Positions 57,004-64,000 of a stretch of DNA of 64,000 nucleotides are shown piece by piece. The translations under genes were made by a program, and so were the position numbers. The notes under the pieces are model-generated. The model did no database searches and was not told the origin of the DNA. It saw nothing but the letters and a program-made list of their open reading frames with translations. Source of the stretch: JAFDCJ01 sp964527835 (lineage in GTDB: Bacteria > Desulfobacterota > Desulfobacteria > Desulfobacterales > JAFDCJ01); NCBI GenBank assembly GCA_964527835.1, contig CAZGNV010000013.1, forward strand, positions 22,285 to 86,284, given 5' to 3'. Positions within the stretch are counted from its first letter, which is position 1, and every line of letters starts with the position of its first letter.

Positions 57004-58149
57004 ATGAAAATTATTAGCAACCGCTTATTAAATATTGAACTGCCGCCGAAACGGTCCGCGTTTCTCTGGGGTCCCCGGAAAACCGGTAAAACCTTTTGGA
57101 TCAAGAGTAGATTCGGCAGTTGTGAATTCATTGATCTATTGCAAACCGAGGTGTTCGCCGATTATGCGTCAAAGCCCTCCCTTTTGAGAGAGCGTTATCA
57201 GGGATCTCAAGAGCTTATTGTTATTGATGAAATTCAAATGGTTCCGGATTTGCTCAACGAAATCCACTGGCTGATTGAAAATACGGATGCTGCATTTTTT
57301 ATGACCGGATCGAGCGCTCGCAAGTTGCGACGACAACATACGAATTTGCTTGCCGGCAGGGCCTGGCGCTATACAATGGCTCCGCTCACTTTTTCGGAAA
57401 CCCAGGGCTTTGACCTGGAGCAGATAATGATTTCAGGGTTGTTGCCACCGCACTTCCTGTCGCCGGACCCCATCCAGGACCTCCGGGCTTACGTTGCTGA
57501 TTATTTAAAGGAAGAAATAGCTGCGGAGGCGGTCATCCGAAACATCCCATCGTTTGCCGAATTTCTTCGAGTGGCCGCCCTGACTTCCGGAGAGCTGTTA
57601 AACTATACCAATGTGGGCCGGGAAACCGGTGTGAGTGCCAAAGTGGTCAGAAACTATTTTCAAATCCTGGAAGACACCTTTTTGGGACATCGAATCCAGC
57701 CCTGGCGCAAGGTAATAAAAAGACGTTTAATCGAGACTGAAAAGTTTTATCTTTTTGATATCGGACTTGCGAATTATCTGGCTCGCCGGACCCCGAAGAT
57801 TGGAACACCGGAATTCGGGCATTCTTTTGAACACTATATTCTGATGGAGTTAAAGGCTTATCAGGCCTATCGCAACCCGGAGCTCGATATCCGGTACTGG
57901 CGAACCAGCACAGGATTTGAGGTGGATTTTATACTGGGTGACATGGAGGTCGCCATTGAGGTCAAAGGATCGCAAAGGGTTCACATTGGGCATACCAGAG
58001 GACTAAAAGCGTTGTTGGAAGAACACCGGCTGAAAAAAGCAATTGTTGTTTCTCTGGATAAGCAGCCAAGAAAAGTTGAATCCAACATACAAGTCCTCCC
58101 ATGGCAGGTTTTTCTTGAAATCTTATGGTCAGGAGAACTGATTAACTGA
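57004..58149 (+). CDS. AAA-type ATPase with DUF4143 C-terminal domain
   Basis: A 381-residue protein. The N-terminus has Walker A FLWGPRKTGKTFWIK and Walker B ELIVIDEIQMVPDLL, followed by sensor-like FFMTGSSARKLRR. The middle has a winged-helix-like GELLNYTNVGRETGVSAKVV. The C-terminus (FGHSFEHYILMELKAY, FEVDFILGDMEVAIEVKGS) is a PD-(D/E)xK nuclease-like fold. This family is common in mobile and defence-associated regions, but function is not settled. The gene looks more AT-rich than its neighbours, which suggests transfer. Its stop overlaps the convergent oxidoreductase gene by eight bases. Confidence 0.87.
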   Translation: MKIISNRLLNIELPPKRSAFLWGPRKTGKTFWIKSRFGSCEFIDLLQTEVFADYASKPSLLRERYQGSQELIVIDEIQMVPDLLNEIHWLIENTDAAFFMTGSSARKLRRQHTNLLAGRAWRYTMAPLTFSETQGFDLEQIMISGLLPPHFLSPDPIQDLRAYVADYLKEEIAAEAVIRNIPSFAEFLRVAALTSGELLNYTNVGRETGVSAKVVRNYFQILEDTFLGHRIQPWRKVIKRRLIETEKFYLFDIGLANYLARRTPKIGTPEFGHSFEHYILMELKAYQAYRNPELDIRYWRTSTGFEVDFILGDMEVAIEVKGSQRVHIGHTRGLKALLEEHRLKKAIVVSLDKQPRKVESNIQVLPWQVFLEILWSGELIN

Positions 58150-59173
58150 CAACCGACGGATCCGGTCCAAGACGGACGATCATTTTACCGAAGTTTTCAC
58201 CCTTGAAAAGGCCGATCAGGGCCTGCGGCGCATTTTCGATGCCTTCGACGATGGTTTCCTTCCATTTGATGTCGCCCCGTGCGATCCATTTTCCCATGTC
58301 GGCGAAAAACTGCGGCATTTTATCCATGTGATCCATGACGATAAAGCCGCGCACGGTCAGCCGTTTTCCGATTACATAGGCCAGGTTGGGGGGGCCGGCC
58401 ACCGGCTCGGTGGCATTGTACATGGAAATAAGGCCGCACAGCACAATGCGGCCGAAGGGTCGCATGTGCTCCAGGGCCGCTTCCAGGTGCGCGCCGCCCA
58501 CGTTTTCAAAATACAGGTCAATGCCCCTGGGGCAGTGCCTGCCGACGGCGGCGGTCACATCGCCTGCCGTTTTGTAATTGAAGGCCGCATCGATGCCGGC
58601 TTCTTCCAGCAGCCAGGAGACTTTTTCATCCGATCCCGCACTGCCGACCACCCGGCAGCCCTTGAGTTTTGCGATCTGGCAGACTACCGAACCGACGGCG
58701 CCGGAGGCGGCTGAAACGAAAACGCTATCGCCTTTTTTGAGTTCGCCGATGTGCAGCAGGCCGGCGTAGGCGGTCAGTCCTGTCATGCCGAGGACCCCGA
58801 GATAGGCCTGCAGCGGAGCCAGGGAGGGATCCACCTTGACCAGCCCCTTGCCGTCGGATACGAAGTATTCGCGCCAGCCCTGCATGCCCAGGACGAAATC
58901 GCCCACCTGAAAGGGACCATCCTTGGATGCGATCACCCGGCCAATGCTGCCGCCCTCCAGGGGATGGCCGAGCTGAAAGGGAGGTACGTAGCTTTTGCGG
59001 TCATCCATGCGGCCGCGCATGTAGGGGTCCACGGACATGTAAATGTTTTGGACCAGGATCTGGCCCGGGCCGATAGCGCCGATGGCGGTCTGTGCCAGTT
59101 CAAAGTCGTTTTCCCGGGGCAACCCCCGGGGCCGGTTTTTGAGCCGGATTTCCCGGCTTGTCGCTGCGGTCAT
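58142..59173 (-). CDS. NADP-dependent oxidoreductase, zinc-free MDR (CurA/prostaglandin reductase-like)
   Basis: A 343-residue medium-chain reductase: an N-terminal RLKNRPRGLPRENDFEL, then YMSVDPYMRGRMDDRKSYVP, GMTGLTAYAGLLHIGELKKG and the nucleotide loop VSAASGAVGSVVCQIAKLKG are family marks. ENVGGAHLEAALEHM follows. No structural zinc site is present. These enzymes reduce alpha,beta-unsaturated ketones or aldehydes. GGGAGA precedes ATG 59173. Confidence 0.92.
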   Translation of the reverse strand: MTAATSREIRLKNRPRGLPRENDFELAQTAIGAIGPGQILVQNIYMSVDPYMRGRMDDRKSYVPPFQLGHPLEGGSIGRVIASKDGPFQVGDFVLGMQGWREYFVSDGKGLVKVDPSLAPLQAYLGVLGMTGLTAYAGLLHIGELKKGDSVFVSAASGAVGSVVCQIAKLKGCRVVGSAGSDEKVSWLLEEAGIDAAFNYKTAGDVTAAVGRHCPRGIDLYFENVGGAHLEAALEHMRPFGRIVLCGLISMYNATEPVAGPPNLAYVIGKRLTVRGFIVMDHMDKMPQFFADMGKWIARGDIKWKETIVEGIENAPQALIGLFKGENFGKMIVRLGPDPSVVS

Positions 59174-59194
59174 TTTGTTCTCCCTGGGTTATAA

Positions 59195-59232
59195 TTGATG
59201 AAGTCGTAAAAAGTCCCCCGGGGCTGTGATGT
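59195..59232. repeat. dispersed repeat family 1, left-end copy
   Basis: TTGATGAAGTCGTAAAAAGT followed by CCCCCGGGGCTGTGATGTC: the family left end joined directly to a right-end-like tail. It sits just upstream of the minus-strand MDR gene. The rest of the 180-base gap has no assignable feature. Confidence 0.65.
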
Positions 59233-59356
59233 CAAAATAGGTACGGCCGGGTCTTCTGTCAATTGCAGTGGTGGCTATCCGCTTGACGGCTGTTGAAGTT
59301 TGCTGGTAAAAACAGGCTGCAGCTAAATTTTATGAACGGGGCATTCGGCAGTCAGA

Positions 59357-60064
59357 ATGGCTAGATTACTTTTTCTGGACAATTCGATCCCTGGTGATCT
59401 GTATCACCCGCTGTCTTACTGGCAGCCGCTTTTGCTGCTGCCCTTTGACGTCTTCAGGGCCTGTGATGGACAACTGCCGGCAAGCCCCGGGGACTATTCT
59501 CACATCTTCATCAGCGGCTCCACGGCCAGCGTGCTGGATGACAGCGACTGGATGCAGGCCGAGGCGGAATTCATCCGGGCGGCTGTCGAGCGGGGCAGCG
59601 TGATTCTGGGAAGCTGCTTCGGCCACCAGATCATCGCCCGGGCCCTGTTCGGCCCCCGGGCCGTGAGAAGAAGATCGGCGCCGGAAATCGGCTGGCCGGC
59701 TATCGAAATTGTTGCCGATGATTTGCTGCTGGGCCAGTCCGGCCGGACGATCCGCGGCTTTTTGTTTCATTTCGACGAGGTCTGCGACCTGCCGCCGGAG
59801 CAGGCGACGGTGCTGGCCCGCTCGGCCACATGCAAAATCCAGGCGTTTAAAATAAAAGACAAGCCTGTCTGGGGCCTGCAGCCGCACCTGGAGATGGGTA
59901 TCGTGGAGGCCCTGAAATTTCTGGACCAGGTTCAGGGAGAGCAAATCCCGGAGAGAAAATTCTTTTTCAGCGCACGGGAAAATTTTCCCCAGGATTCGGG
60001 ATGGATCATTCCATTGATGAAAGCCTTTCAACAGTTCCGCCCCCAACAAAGTGAATCCCCATGA
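59357..60064 (+). CDS. class I glutamine amidotransferase-like protein
   Basis: A 235-residue protein with the nucleophile Cys in ILGSCFGHQIIARALFG and the His-Glu pair in WGLQPHLEMG, so the triad is complete. YSHIFISGS lies before the elbow. It resembles stand-alone GATase1 proteins (GMP synthase-like or gamma-glutamyl hydrolase-like). Its stop overlaps the start of the MDR gene (ATGA), so the two act together or are at least co-expressed. The substrate is unknown. Confidence 0.83.
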   Translation: MARLLFLDNSIPGDLYHPLSYWQPLLLLPFDVFRACDGQLPASPGDYSHIFISGSTASVLDDSDWMQAEAEFIRAAVERGSVILGSCFGHQIIARALFGPRAVRRRSAPEIGWPAIEIVADDLLLGQSGRTIRGFLFHFDEVCDLPPEQATVLARSATCKIQAFKIKDKPVWGLQPHLEMGIVEALKFLDQVQGEQIPERKFFFSARENFPQDSGWIIPLMKAFQQFRPQQSESP

Positions 60065-61113
60065 AAAAAATTGTCATTGAGCGGCCCGGCGGCTACCGCC
60101 GGCTGCAGATCAAGGAGTTTGACCGGCCATCACCGGCGGAGGATGAAGTTCTGATCGAAGTTTCAGCCGCCGGGGTGAACTTCGCCGACGTGTTCATTCG
60201 CCTGGGACTATACAAGTCCGGCAAGCAGTTTGTCGGCTGGCCCATCACCCCGGGATTCGAGTTCGCGGGCAAGGTTCTTGAATGCGGCCGAAACGTGGGA
60301 GCCGACAGGCTTTCTCCGGGAACCGCCGTTTTCGGGGTGACCCGCTTTGGCGCCTATGCCTCCCATCTTTGTGCTCCCGCCCACCAGGTGTATGCTGTTG
60401 CAGACGATTCAAAGTTTACCCCCGACCAGTGGGCGGCCTTTCCCACCGTATTTTTAACTGCCTACCACGGGCTTTTTCACAACCTGGTGCTGCGACCGGG
60501 CATGAACATCCTGGTCCATTCGGCCGCCGGGGGGGTCGGCGGCGCCCTGCTGCAGCTGGGCAAGATTGCCGGCTGCCGGATGGTGGGCGTGGTGGGCGCC
60601 GGCCACAAGGTGGACACCGCGGCTGGATACGGGGCCGATGCGGTGATTGACAAAAGCCGGGAGGATCTGTGGGCCCGGGCCCAAGCACTTTGCCCACAAG
60701 GTTTTGATGTGGTTTTTGACGGCAACGGACCCGCCACCCTCAAGCAGAGCTACCAACACCTGGCCCCCATCGGCAAGCTGGTGATCTACGGCTTTCATTC
60801 CATGCTGTCAAAGCGCGGCGGCTTTCCCAACTACCTGAAACTGGCGGTTCAGTACTTTCGGGTGCCGCGCTACAACCCGCTGAACCTTACCAATGACAAC
60901 AAGAGCCTGATCGCCTTTAACCTGTCCTATCTGTTTGACCGCGCGGATATGCTCGCAGAGTCCATGCAGCAGCTCATCGGCTGGGTGGAAGATGGCCGCA
61001 TCAAGGCCCCGCCACTGCAAACGTTTGCCTTCGAAAAGGTGGCGGCCGCCCACCGGGCCCTGGAATCCGGTACGACAGTGGGCAAGCTGGTGTTGAAGTT
61101 CAACTCCCCGTGA
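60061..61113 (+). CDS. MDR-family quinone oxidoreductase-like protein (VAT-1-like)
   Basis: A 350-residue medium-chain reductase without the zinc ligands: GVNFADVFIRLGLYKSG, WPITPGFEFAGKVLE, the nucleotide loop VHSAAGGVGGALLQLGKIAG, FDGNGPATLKQSYQHL and LGKLVLKF-type end. The IYGFHSMLSKRGGFPNYLKL stretch resembles VAT-1/quinone reductase relatives. Overlap of four bases with the amidotransferase gene implies coupling. Confidence 0.88.
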   Translation: MKKIVIERPGGYRRLQIKEFDRPSPAEDEVLIEVSAAGVNFADVFIRLGLYKSGKQFVGWPITPGFEFAGKVLECGRNVGADRLSPGTAVFGVTRFGAYASHLCAPAHQVYAVADDSKFTPDQWAAFPTVFLTAYHGLFHNLVLRPGMNILVHSAAGGVGGALLQLGKIAGCRMVGVVGAGHKVDTAAGYGADAVIDKSREDLWARAQALCPQGFDVVFDGNGPATLKQSYQHLAPIGKLVIYGFHSMLSKRGGFPNYLKLAVQYFRVPRYNPLNLTNDNKSLIAFNLSYLFDRADMLAESMQQLIGWVEDGRIKAPPLQTFAFEKVAAAHRALESGTTVGKLVLKFNSP

Positions 61114-61214
61114 CGCTTGCGGCCCGGACAGCACTCGGATTTTATGCCCGCAGGCGCTGTCTTAAAGCTTCTTCGATATTATGATTGCCGCGGTGGATGC
61201 CGAATAAAAGCGCG

Positions 61215-62384
61215 TTATACCTTCTCACGTGTCCGCTGGAAGCCCTTCAAGGATCCGCTGATGGTGGCATCCGGCACGGCGTAGGACAGTCGGAAATATC
61301 CCGGCGCCCCGAAGCCGACCCCCGGCACCGCCAGGATCAGCTCCTCTTTGAGCAGGTTTAAAAAGGCCACGTCATCGGCCAGGGGGCTTTTGACAAACAC
61401 GTAAAAAGCCCCCTGGGGCACGTTAAACTCGTAGCCGGCATCCGCCAGCCCCTCACACAGCATGTCCCGGCGGCGCCGGTAGATGGAGACATCCACCGCC
61501 ACCCCCTGCAGCCGGGCCACGGCCTGCTGCATCAGGGCCGGAGCATTGACGCACAGCATCGAGTTGACAAAGCCTGACGCGCCGGCGATCAATCCGGCAT
61601 CTTCGGCTTCGGGGTGCACCGCCAGATAGCCGATGCGCTCGCCGGCCAGCGACAGCACCTTGGAATAGGAGTTGACCACGATGGTGTGGGGGTAGGCCTG
61701 AAAGACCGACGGGACCTCTGCTTCATAGACGATCTTGCGGTAGGGTTCATCGGAAACCAGGTAGATGCGCCGGCCGAAACGGGCGCTGGCCCGCTCCAGG
61801 ACAGCCCCCACCTCGGCCAGCTCGTTTTTCGAGTAAACCGCTCCGGTGGGGTTGTTGGGGGAGTTGAGCAGCAGCACCCGGGTTTTTTCGGTGAGCGCCG
61901 CTTCGATGGCAGCCGGGTCGAGGTGAAAATCGGCGGTTGTCGGTGCGCTTTTGAGAGCCGCTGCGGCCATGACGGCATACTGGTTGTAGCCGACAAAATA
62001 GGGTGCCGGAACCAGAATCTCCTCACCGGGGTTGAGCAGGGTTTTGAAAATGTCGTTGAGCGCGCCGGACGCGCCCACCGTCATAACGATGGATTCTGCC
62101 GGAAGCGGGATTTCGTGCTCGGTGCTCAGGTAACCCGCCACGGCCTGCCGGACACTGGCTATTCCCGGATTGGGCGTGTAGCCGTGGTTCACCGAAGCAT
62201 CGTCGATCAGTTCCTTGAGCACCTGCTTGAACTGCGGCGGCGGCGGAATATCTGGATTTCCCAGGGAAAAATCAAACACGTTTTGCGCCCCGTGTTCGGC
62301 CTTGAGCCGGGCGCCTTCTTCAAACATGGCCTTGATCATGGCCGATGCTTCCACCATGCGGGCGATCTGGTCTGCGATGGGCAT
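61215..62384 (-). CDS. class I/II PLP-dependent aminotransferase (aspartate aminotransferase family)
   Basis: A 389-residue enzyme: FDFSLGNPDIPPPP, the cofactor region VGASGALNDIF, NSPNNPTGAVYS, SDEPYRKIVYE and Lys242 in NSYSKVLSLAGERIGY as the PLP Schiff base. It acts on an amino acid/2-oxoacid pair, but side-chain specificity cannot be read. ATG 62384 follows GGGGAGGA; the open frame to 62510 runs through the family 1 repeat and is rejected. Confidence 0.92.
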   Translation of the reverse strand: MPIADQIARMVEASAMIKAMFEEGARLKAEHGAQNVFDFSLGNPDIPPPPQFKQVLKELIDDASVNHGYTPNPGIASVRQAVAGYLSTEHEIPLPAESIVMTVGASGALNDIFKTLLNPGEEILVPAPYFVGYNQYAVMAAAALKSAPTTADFHLDPAAIEAALTEKTRVLLLNSPNNPTGAVYSKNELAEVGAVLERASARFGRRIYLVSDEPYRKIVYEAEVPSVFQAYPHTIVVNSYSKVLSLAGERIGYLAVHPEAEDAGLIAGASGFVNSMLCVNAPALMQQAVARLQGVAVDVSIYRRRRDMLCEGLADAGYEFNVPQGAFYVFVKSPLADDVAFLNLLKEELILAVPGVGFGAPGYFRLSYAVPDATISGSLKGFQRTREKV

Positions 62385-62410
62385 TTTGCTGTCCTCCCCG
62401 TAAAATAAAC

Positions 62411-62466
62411 TTGATGAAGTCGTAAAAAGTCGCATTTTCTCGCTTAAGCAAGCCTTTTCGGGAGTC
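62411..62466. repeat. dispersed repeat family 1, left-half copy
   Basis: TTGATGAAGTCGTAAAAAGT, CGCATTTTCTCGCTTAAGC and AAGCCTTTTCGGGAG: the best example of the left half. It is directly upstream of the aminotransferase gene on its 5' side. Confidence 0.8.
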
Positions 62467-62640
62467 CATGTATTGGCATATTTGCGGATTGAAAGCAACC
62501 GGGAATCCATCGGTGGCCTTGCCGGGCCTGAAGCAGGTGTTTTTATGCTGCGACTCGCAATCCGGGCAAACCTGTTTTATATTACCCGGTAGTATGACCG
62601 CAATATCGAGATGAATTTCCAGATGCGAAGGAGGCCCCGT

Positions 62641-62913
62641 ATGATTGCATATTACGTCCATGACAGTAAGCAAGATAAAGACCACGTGGTGCTGCCGGAT
62701 ATGGGCTGCAGCATCGAGGTCACCGGCAAACTCATGGAAGCCTTTATTGCGGTGGAACCGGATTTTAAAAGCTGGTCCGGTGATGCCTGCGGCGAGCTGA
62801 GGCCGGAAGATTTCGGAACAGTGGTGGCCACCCGTGAAGAAAAAGGCGATGTCTGCATCCTGAAGCCGGAACTGTGGCATCAGCGGATGGGGGTTTACAT
62901 GGGAGCGCCCTAG
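62641..62913 (+). CDS. small conserved-looking protein of unknown function
   Basis: A 90-residue protein starting at ATG 62641 with a strong AAGGAGG six bases upstream. It is acidic and mixed alpha/beta in pattern (MIAYYVHDSKQDKDHVVLP, LMEAFIAVEPDFKSW, DFGTVVATREEKGDVCILKP, WHQRMGVYMGAP). Two cysteines precede a possible functional loop (SGDACGELRPED). I do not recognise the family. Frames on the other strand are less convincing because they lack ribosome sites. Confidence 0.65.
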   Translation: MIAYYVHDSKQDKDHVVLPDMGCSIEVTGKLMEAFIAVEPDFKSWSGDACGELRPEDFGTVVATREEKGDVCILKPELWHQRMGVYMGAP

Positions 62914-63206
62914 CAGCGGTTCACGGAAAAGTTTTATCGACTGTGAAATGAATTGCCTAATAGGTGAGAAGAAAAGTTCATAATCGGCGGTGGGGATTTG
63001 CTGGACAATGGCGGTAACATCTTATAAATAACAAGAATATAATCCGACGTACAAGGTTGCATGTTTTTTGCATTGCTTATAGTTTTATAGGGATATGTTT
63101 TTATGGCTTCCCGGATGCGCGTGCATCTTTTCGCGACGAGCTTCCATCCTTCCAAAATGCGAGGCCCGCTTCGAGAAAATAACGGCACTGCGGGAAGCCA
63201 TATTTT

Positions 63207-63240
63207 ATAAAAAACAGGCAGTACCCAATGGCACTGCCCA
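63207..63240 (-). terminator. intrinsic terminator of the tandem-HTH gene
   Basis: On the minus strand GGCAGTGCC-ATTG-GGTACTGCC (one mismatch) is followed by TGTTTTTTATAA, about 100 bases after the 63338 stop. The remaining 62914-63206 interval is AT-richer, and I see no gene in it. Confidence 0.65.
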
Positions 63241-63337
63241 TTTTGGTTTGCCGGCAACGTTTTTGCGGTTGCCTCAGCTGCCGTTCGACATTTTGCGGGA
63301 CGCGGGAAAAATCACACAACGCTTCAAGGGATTGCAC

Positions 63338-63790
63338 TCACCGCACCAGGCGTTTGACATCCGGGACTTCAAGGTTGGCGGCATCGACAAGCCATTGGCC
63401 CTTGTCATCCTGCCGGCCGCTGAGACGCCCCTGTCGCAGCCATTCCTGGACTCCTTTTTCGGTCAGGTAGGTCATGGCGGCAAATTCGGCCACCGTGTAA
63501 GCTTTTTTCCCACCGGCCGGTGCTTTGGCGGCCTGCTTTTCTCTTGCCGGCGGGGCCGCTTTTTTTGTTGCGGCGGTTTTGGCCGTCTTTTTTTTGAGCG
63601 CCGCCTTGCCTTTTTTTGCCGGCTTCTTGAGCGCAGTTGCGTTTAATTGGTCCGGGCCGATCATCCACTTGCCCGATTTTTTTTCGGCCTTTATTTTTCC
63701 TTCCCGGATCAATTTTGAAACCCTGGCGGTGGTTATTCCGGCCCGGGATGCGAATTCTGCGGTGGTCAACAGTTGCCTTTCGTTTGCCAT
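63338..63790 (-). CDS. tandem excisionase-like HTH protein with Lys/Ala-rich linker
   Basis: A 150-residue protein. Residues 5-50 (LLTTAEFASRAGITTARVSK, LIREGKIKAEKKSGKWMI) and 97-145 (YTVAEFAAMTYLTEKGVQEW, LRQGRLSGRQDDKGQWLVD) are two MerR/excisionase-type winged HTH units. Between them lies a strongly basic 45-residue linker (KKPAKKGKAALKKKTAKTAA and similar) like histone H1 tails. It is probably a nucleoid-associated or architectural DNA-binding protein; no mobile-element genes accompany it. A terminator follows at 63207. Confidence 0.75.
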   Translation of the reverse strand: MANERQLLTTAEFASRAGITTARVSKLIREGKIKAEKKSGKWMIGPDQLNATALKKPAKKGKAALKKKTAKTAATKKAAPPAREKQAAKAPAGGKKAYTVAEFAAMTYLTEKGVQEWLRQGRLSGRQDDKGQWLVDAANLEVPDVKRLVR

Positions 63791-63813
63791 CTTCCTTCCT
63801 TTCCCTTTAACAA

Positions 63814-63998
63814 ATTGATGAAGCCGTAAAAAGTAACATTTTCTCGCTTAAGCAAGCCTTTTCGGGAGCCGTTCAGGGTTTCGCTAAATCGCAAGAAGTA
63901 TTAATAACAGACTAAAACAGCTTGCGATTCTTAACGCTCAACCCTTCACGGCTCTCTTTCCGAAAAGGGTTGATGTCGCTCGAAAATGACTTCCAACG
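63814..63998. repeat. dispersed repeat family 1, double copy at window end
   Basis: A left half (TTGATGAAGCCGTAAAAAGT, TTCTCGCTTAAGCAAGCC, TTTTCGGGAGCCGTTCAGGG) is followed by an inverted stretch (ACCCTTCACGGCTCTC, CCGAAAAG) and a right half (GTCGCTCGAAAATGACTTCC). It is the longest copy in the window, and no gene lies here. Confidence 0.7.
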
Positions 63999-64000
63999 AA

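Noticed and set aside
1..64000. tRNA, rRNA, CRISPR arrays, phage or complete IS elements
   Set aside because: No cloverleaf with CCA-type end, no regularly spaced direct repeats and no transposase or integrase motif was seen in any gap or frame.

Overview
The window is GC-rich, densely coded DNA with many same-strand gene runs. The gene content suggests a free-living anaerobe of the deltaproteobacterial/Desulfobacterota type, such as a marine sulfate reducer. That inference rests on a sigma-54 activator with a Cys-rich PAS domain, stacks of stand-alone receiver proteins, a NifX-like protein, TRAP and TAXI transporters, a DASS/SLC13 permease, radical SAM lipid genes and a methionine-synthase activation-domain protein. 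No rRNA, tRNA, CRISPR array or intact insertion sequence was found.

Layout. 1-5170: end of a specialised fatty-acyl/polyketide locus (ABC-2 permease, ACP, ketosynthase, ketosynthase-like partner with Gln at the active-site Cys, and a converging BtrH-type acyltransferase with a small partner). 5237-10694: SppA-like lipoprotein protease, a small lipoprotein, then a TAXI-TRAP operon (binding protein, DUF1850, fused permease) closed by a terminator. 10748-17960 (minus): DUF402 protein, MetH-activation-like protein, and DegT aminotransferase, B12/radical SAM enzyme, YbhN-type membrane protein and GT39 glycosyltransferase, likely an envelope lipid or glycan modification set. 18064-24741 (plus): HOGA1-like aldolase, TIGR04076 protein, M20 peptidase, D-2-hydroxyacid dehydrogenase, alkyl-sulfatase-like MBL lipoprotein and MFS transporter.

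24826-34236 (minus) is the most unusual part. A sigma-54 enhancer-binding protein, a NifX-like protein, a dCache histidine kinase, a receiver and a ChpT-like degenerate kinase form one unit. A near-perfect sigma-54 promoter then starts a second unit: a small helical protein, a pseudo-receiver, a receiver, a CBS protein, a receiver and an SLC13 transporter. Three of these share a short C-terminal helical-hairpin motif. I read this as a phosphorelay that senses a signal or solute outside the cell and controls the transporter.

34348-37812 (minus): pyruvate kinase and a sodium:solute symporter whose leader contains a promoter and an early terminator. 38279-56814 (plus): a catabolic island with a GntR/FCD regulator, two paralogous FAD oxidoreductases, a TRAP transporter (dctPQM), ornithine carbamoyltransferase, a plant-type hydroxypyruvate reductase, heterotetrameric sarcosine oxidase (soxBDAG), EtfBA, a flavodoxin-family protein and a core-MetE-like methyltransferase. 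Together these suggest uptake and demethylation of N-methylated glycine derivatives, with one-carbon units and electrons passed to folate, corrinoid and ETF carriers, and glycine carbon leaving via serine, hydroxypyruvate and glycerate. A near-palindrome before both the regulator gene and the first oxidoreductase gene is the likely operator.

56967-64000: a DUF4143 ATPase with a consensus, probably leaderless promoter; two MDR oxidoreductases, a class I glutamine amidotransferase, an aminotransferase, a small unknown protein and a tandem-HTH protein with a histone-H1-like linker. Two families of dispersed foldback repeats are scattered between genes across the window.
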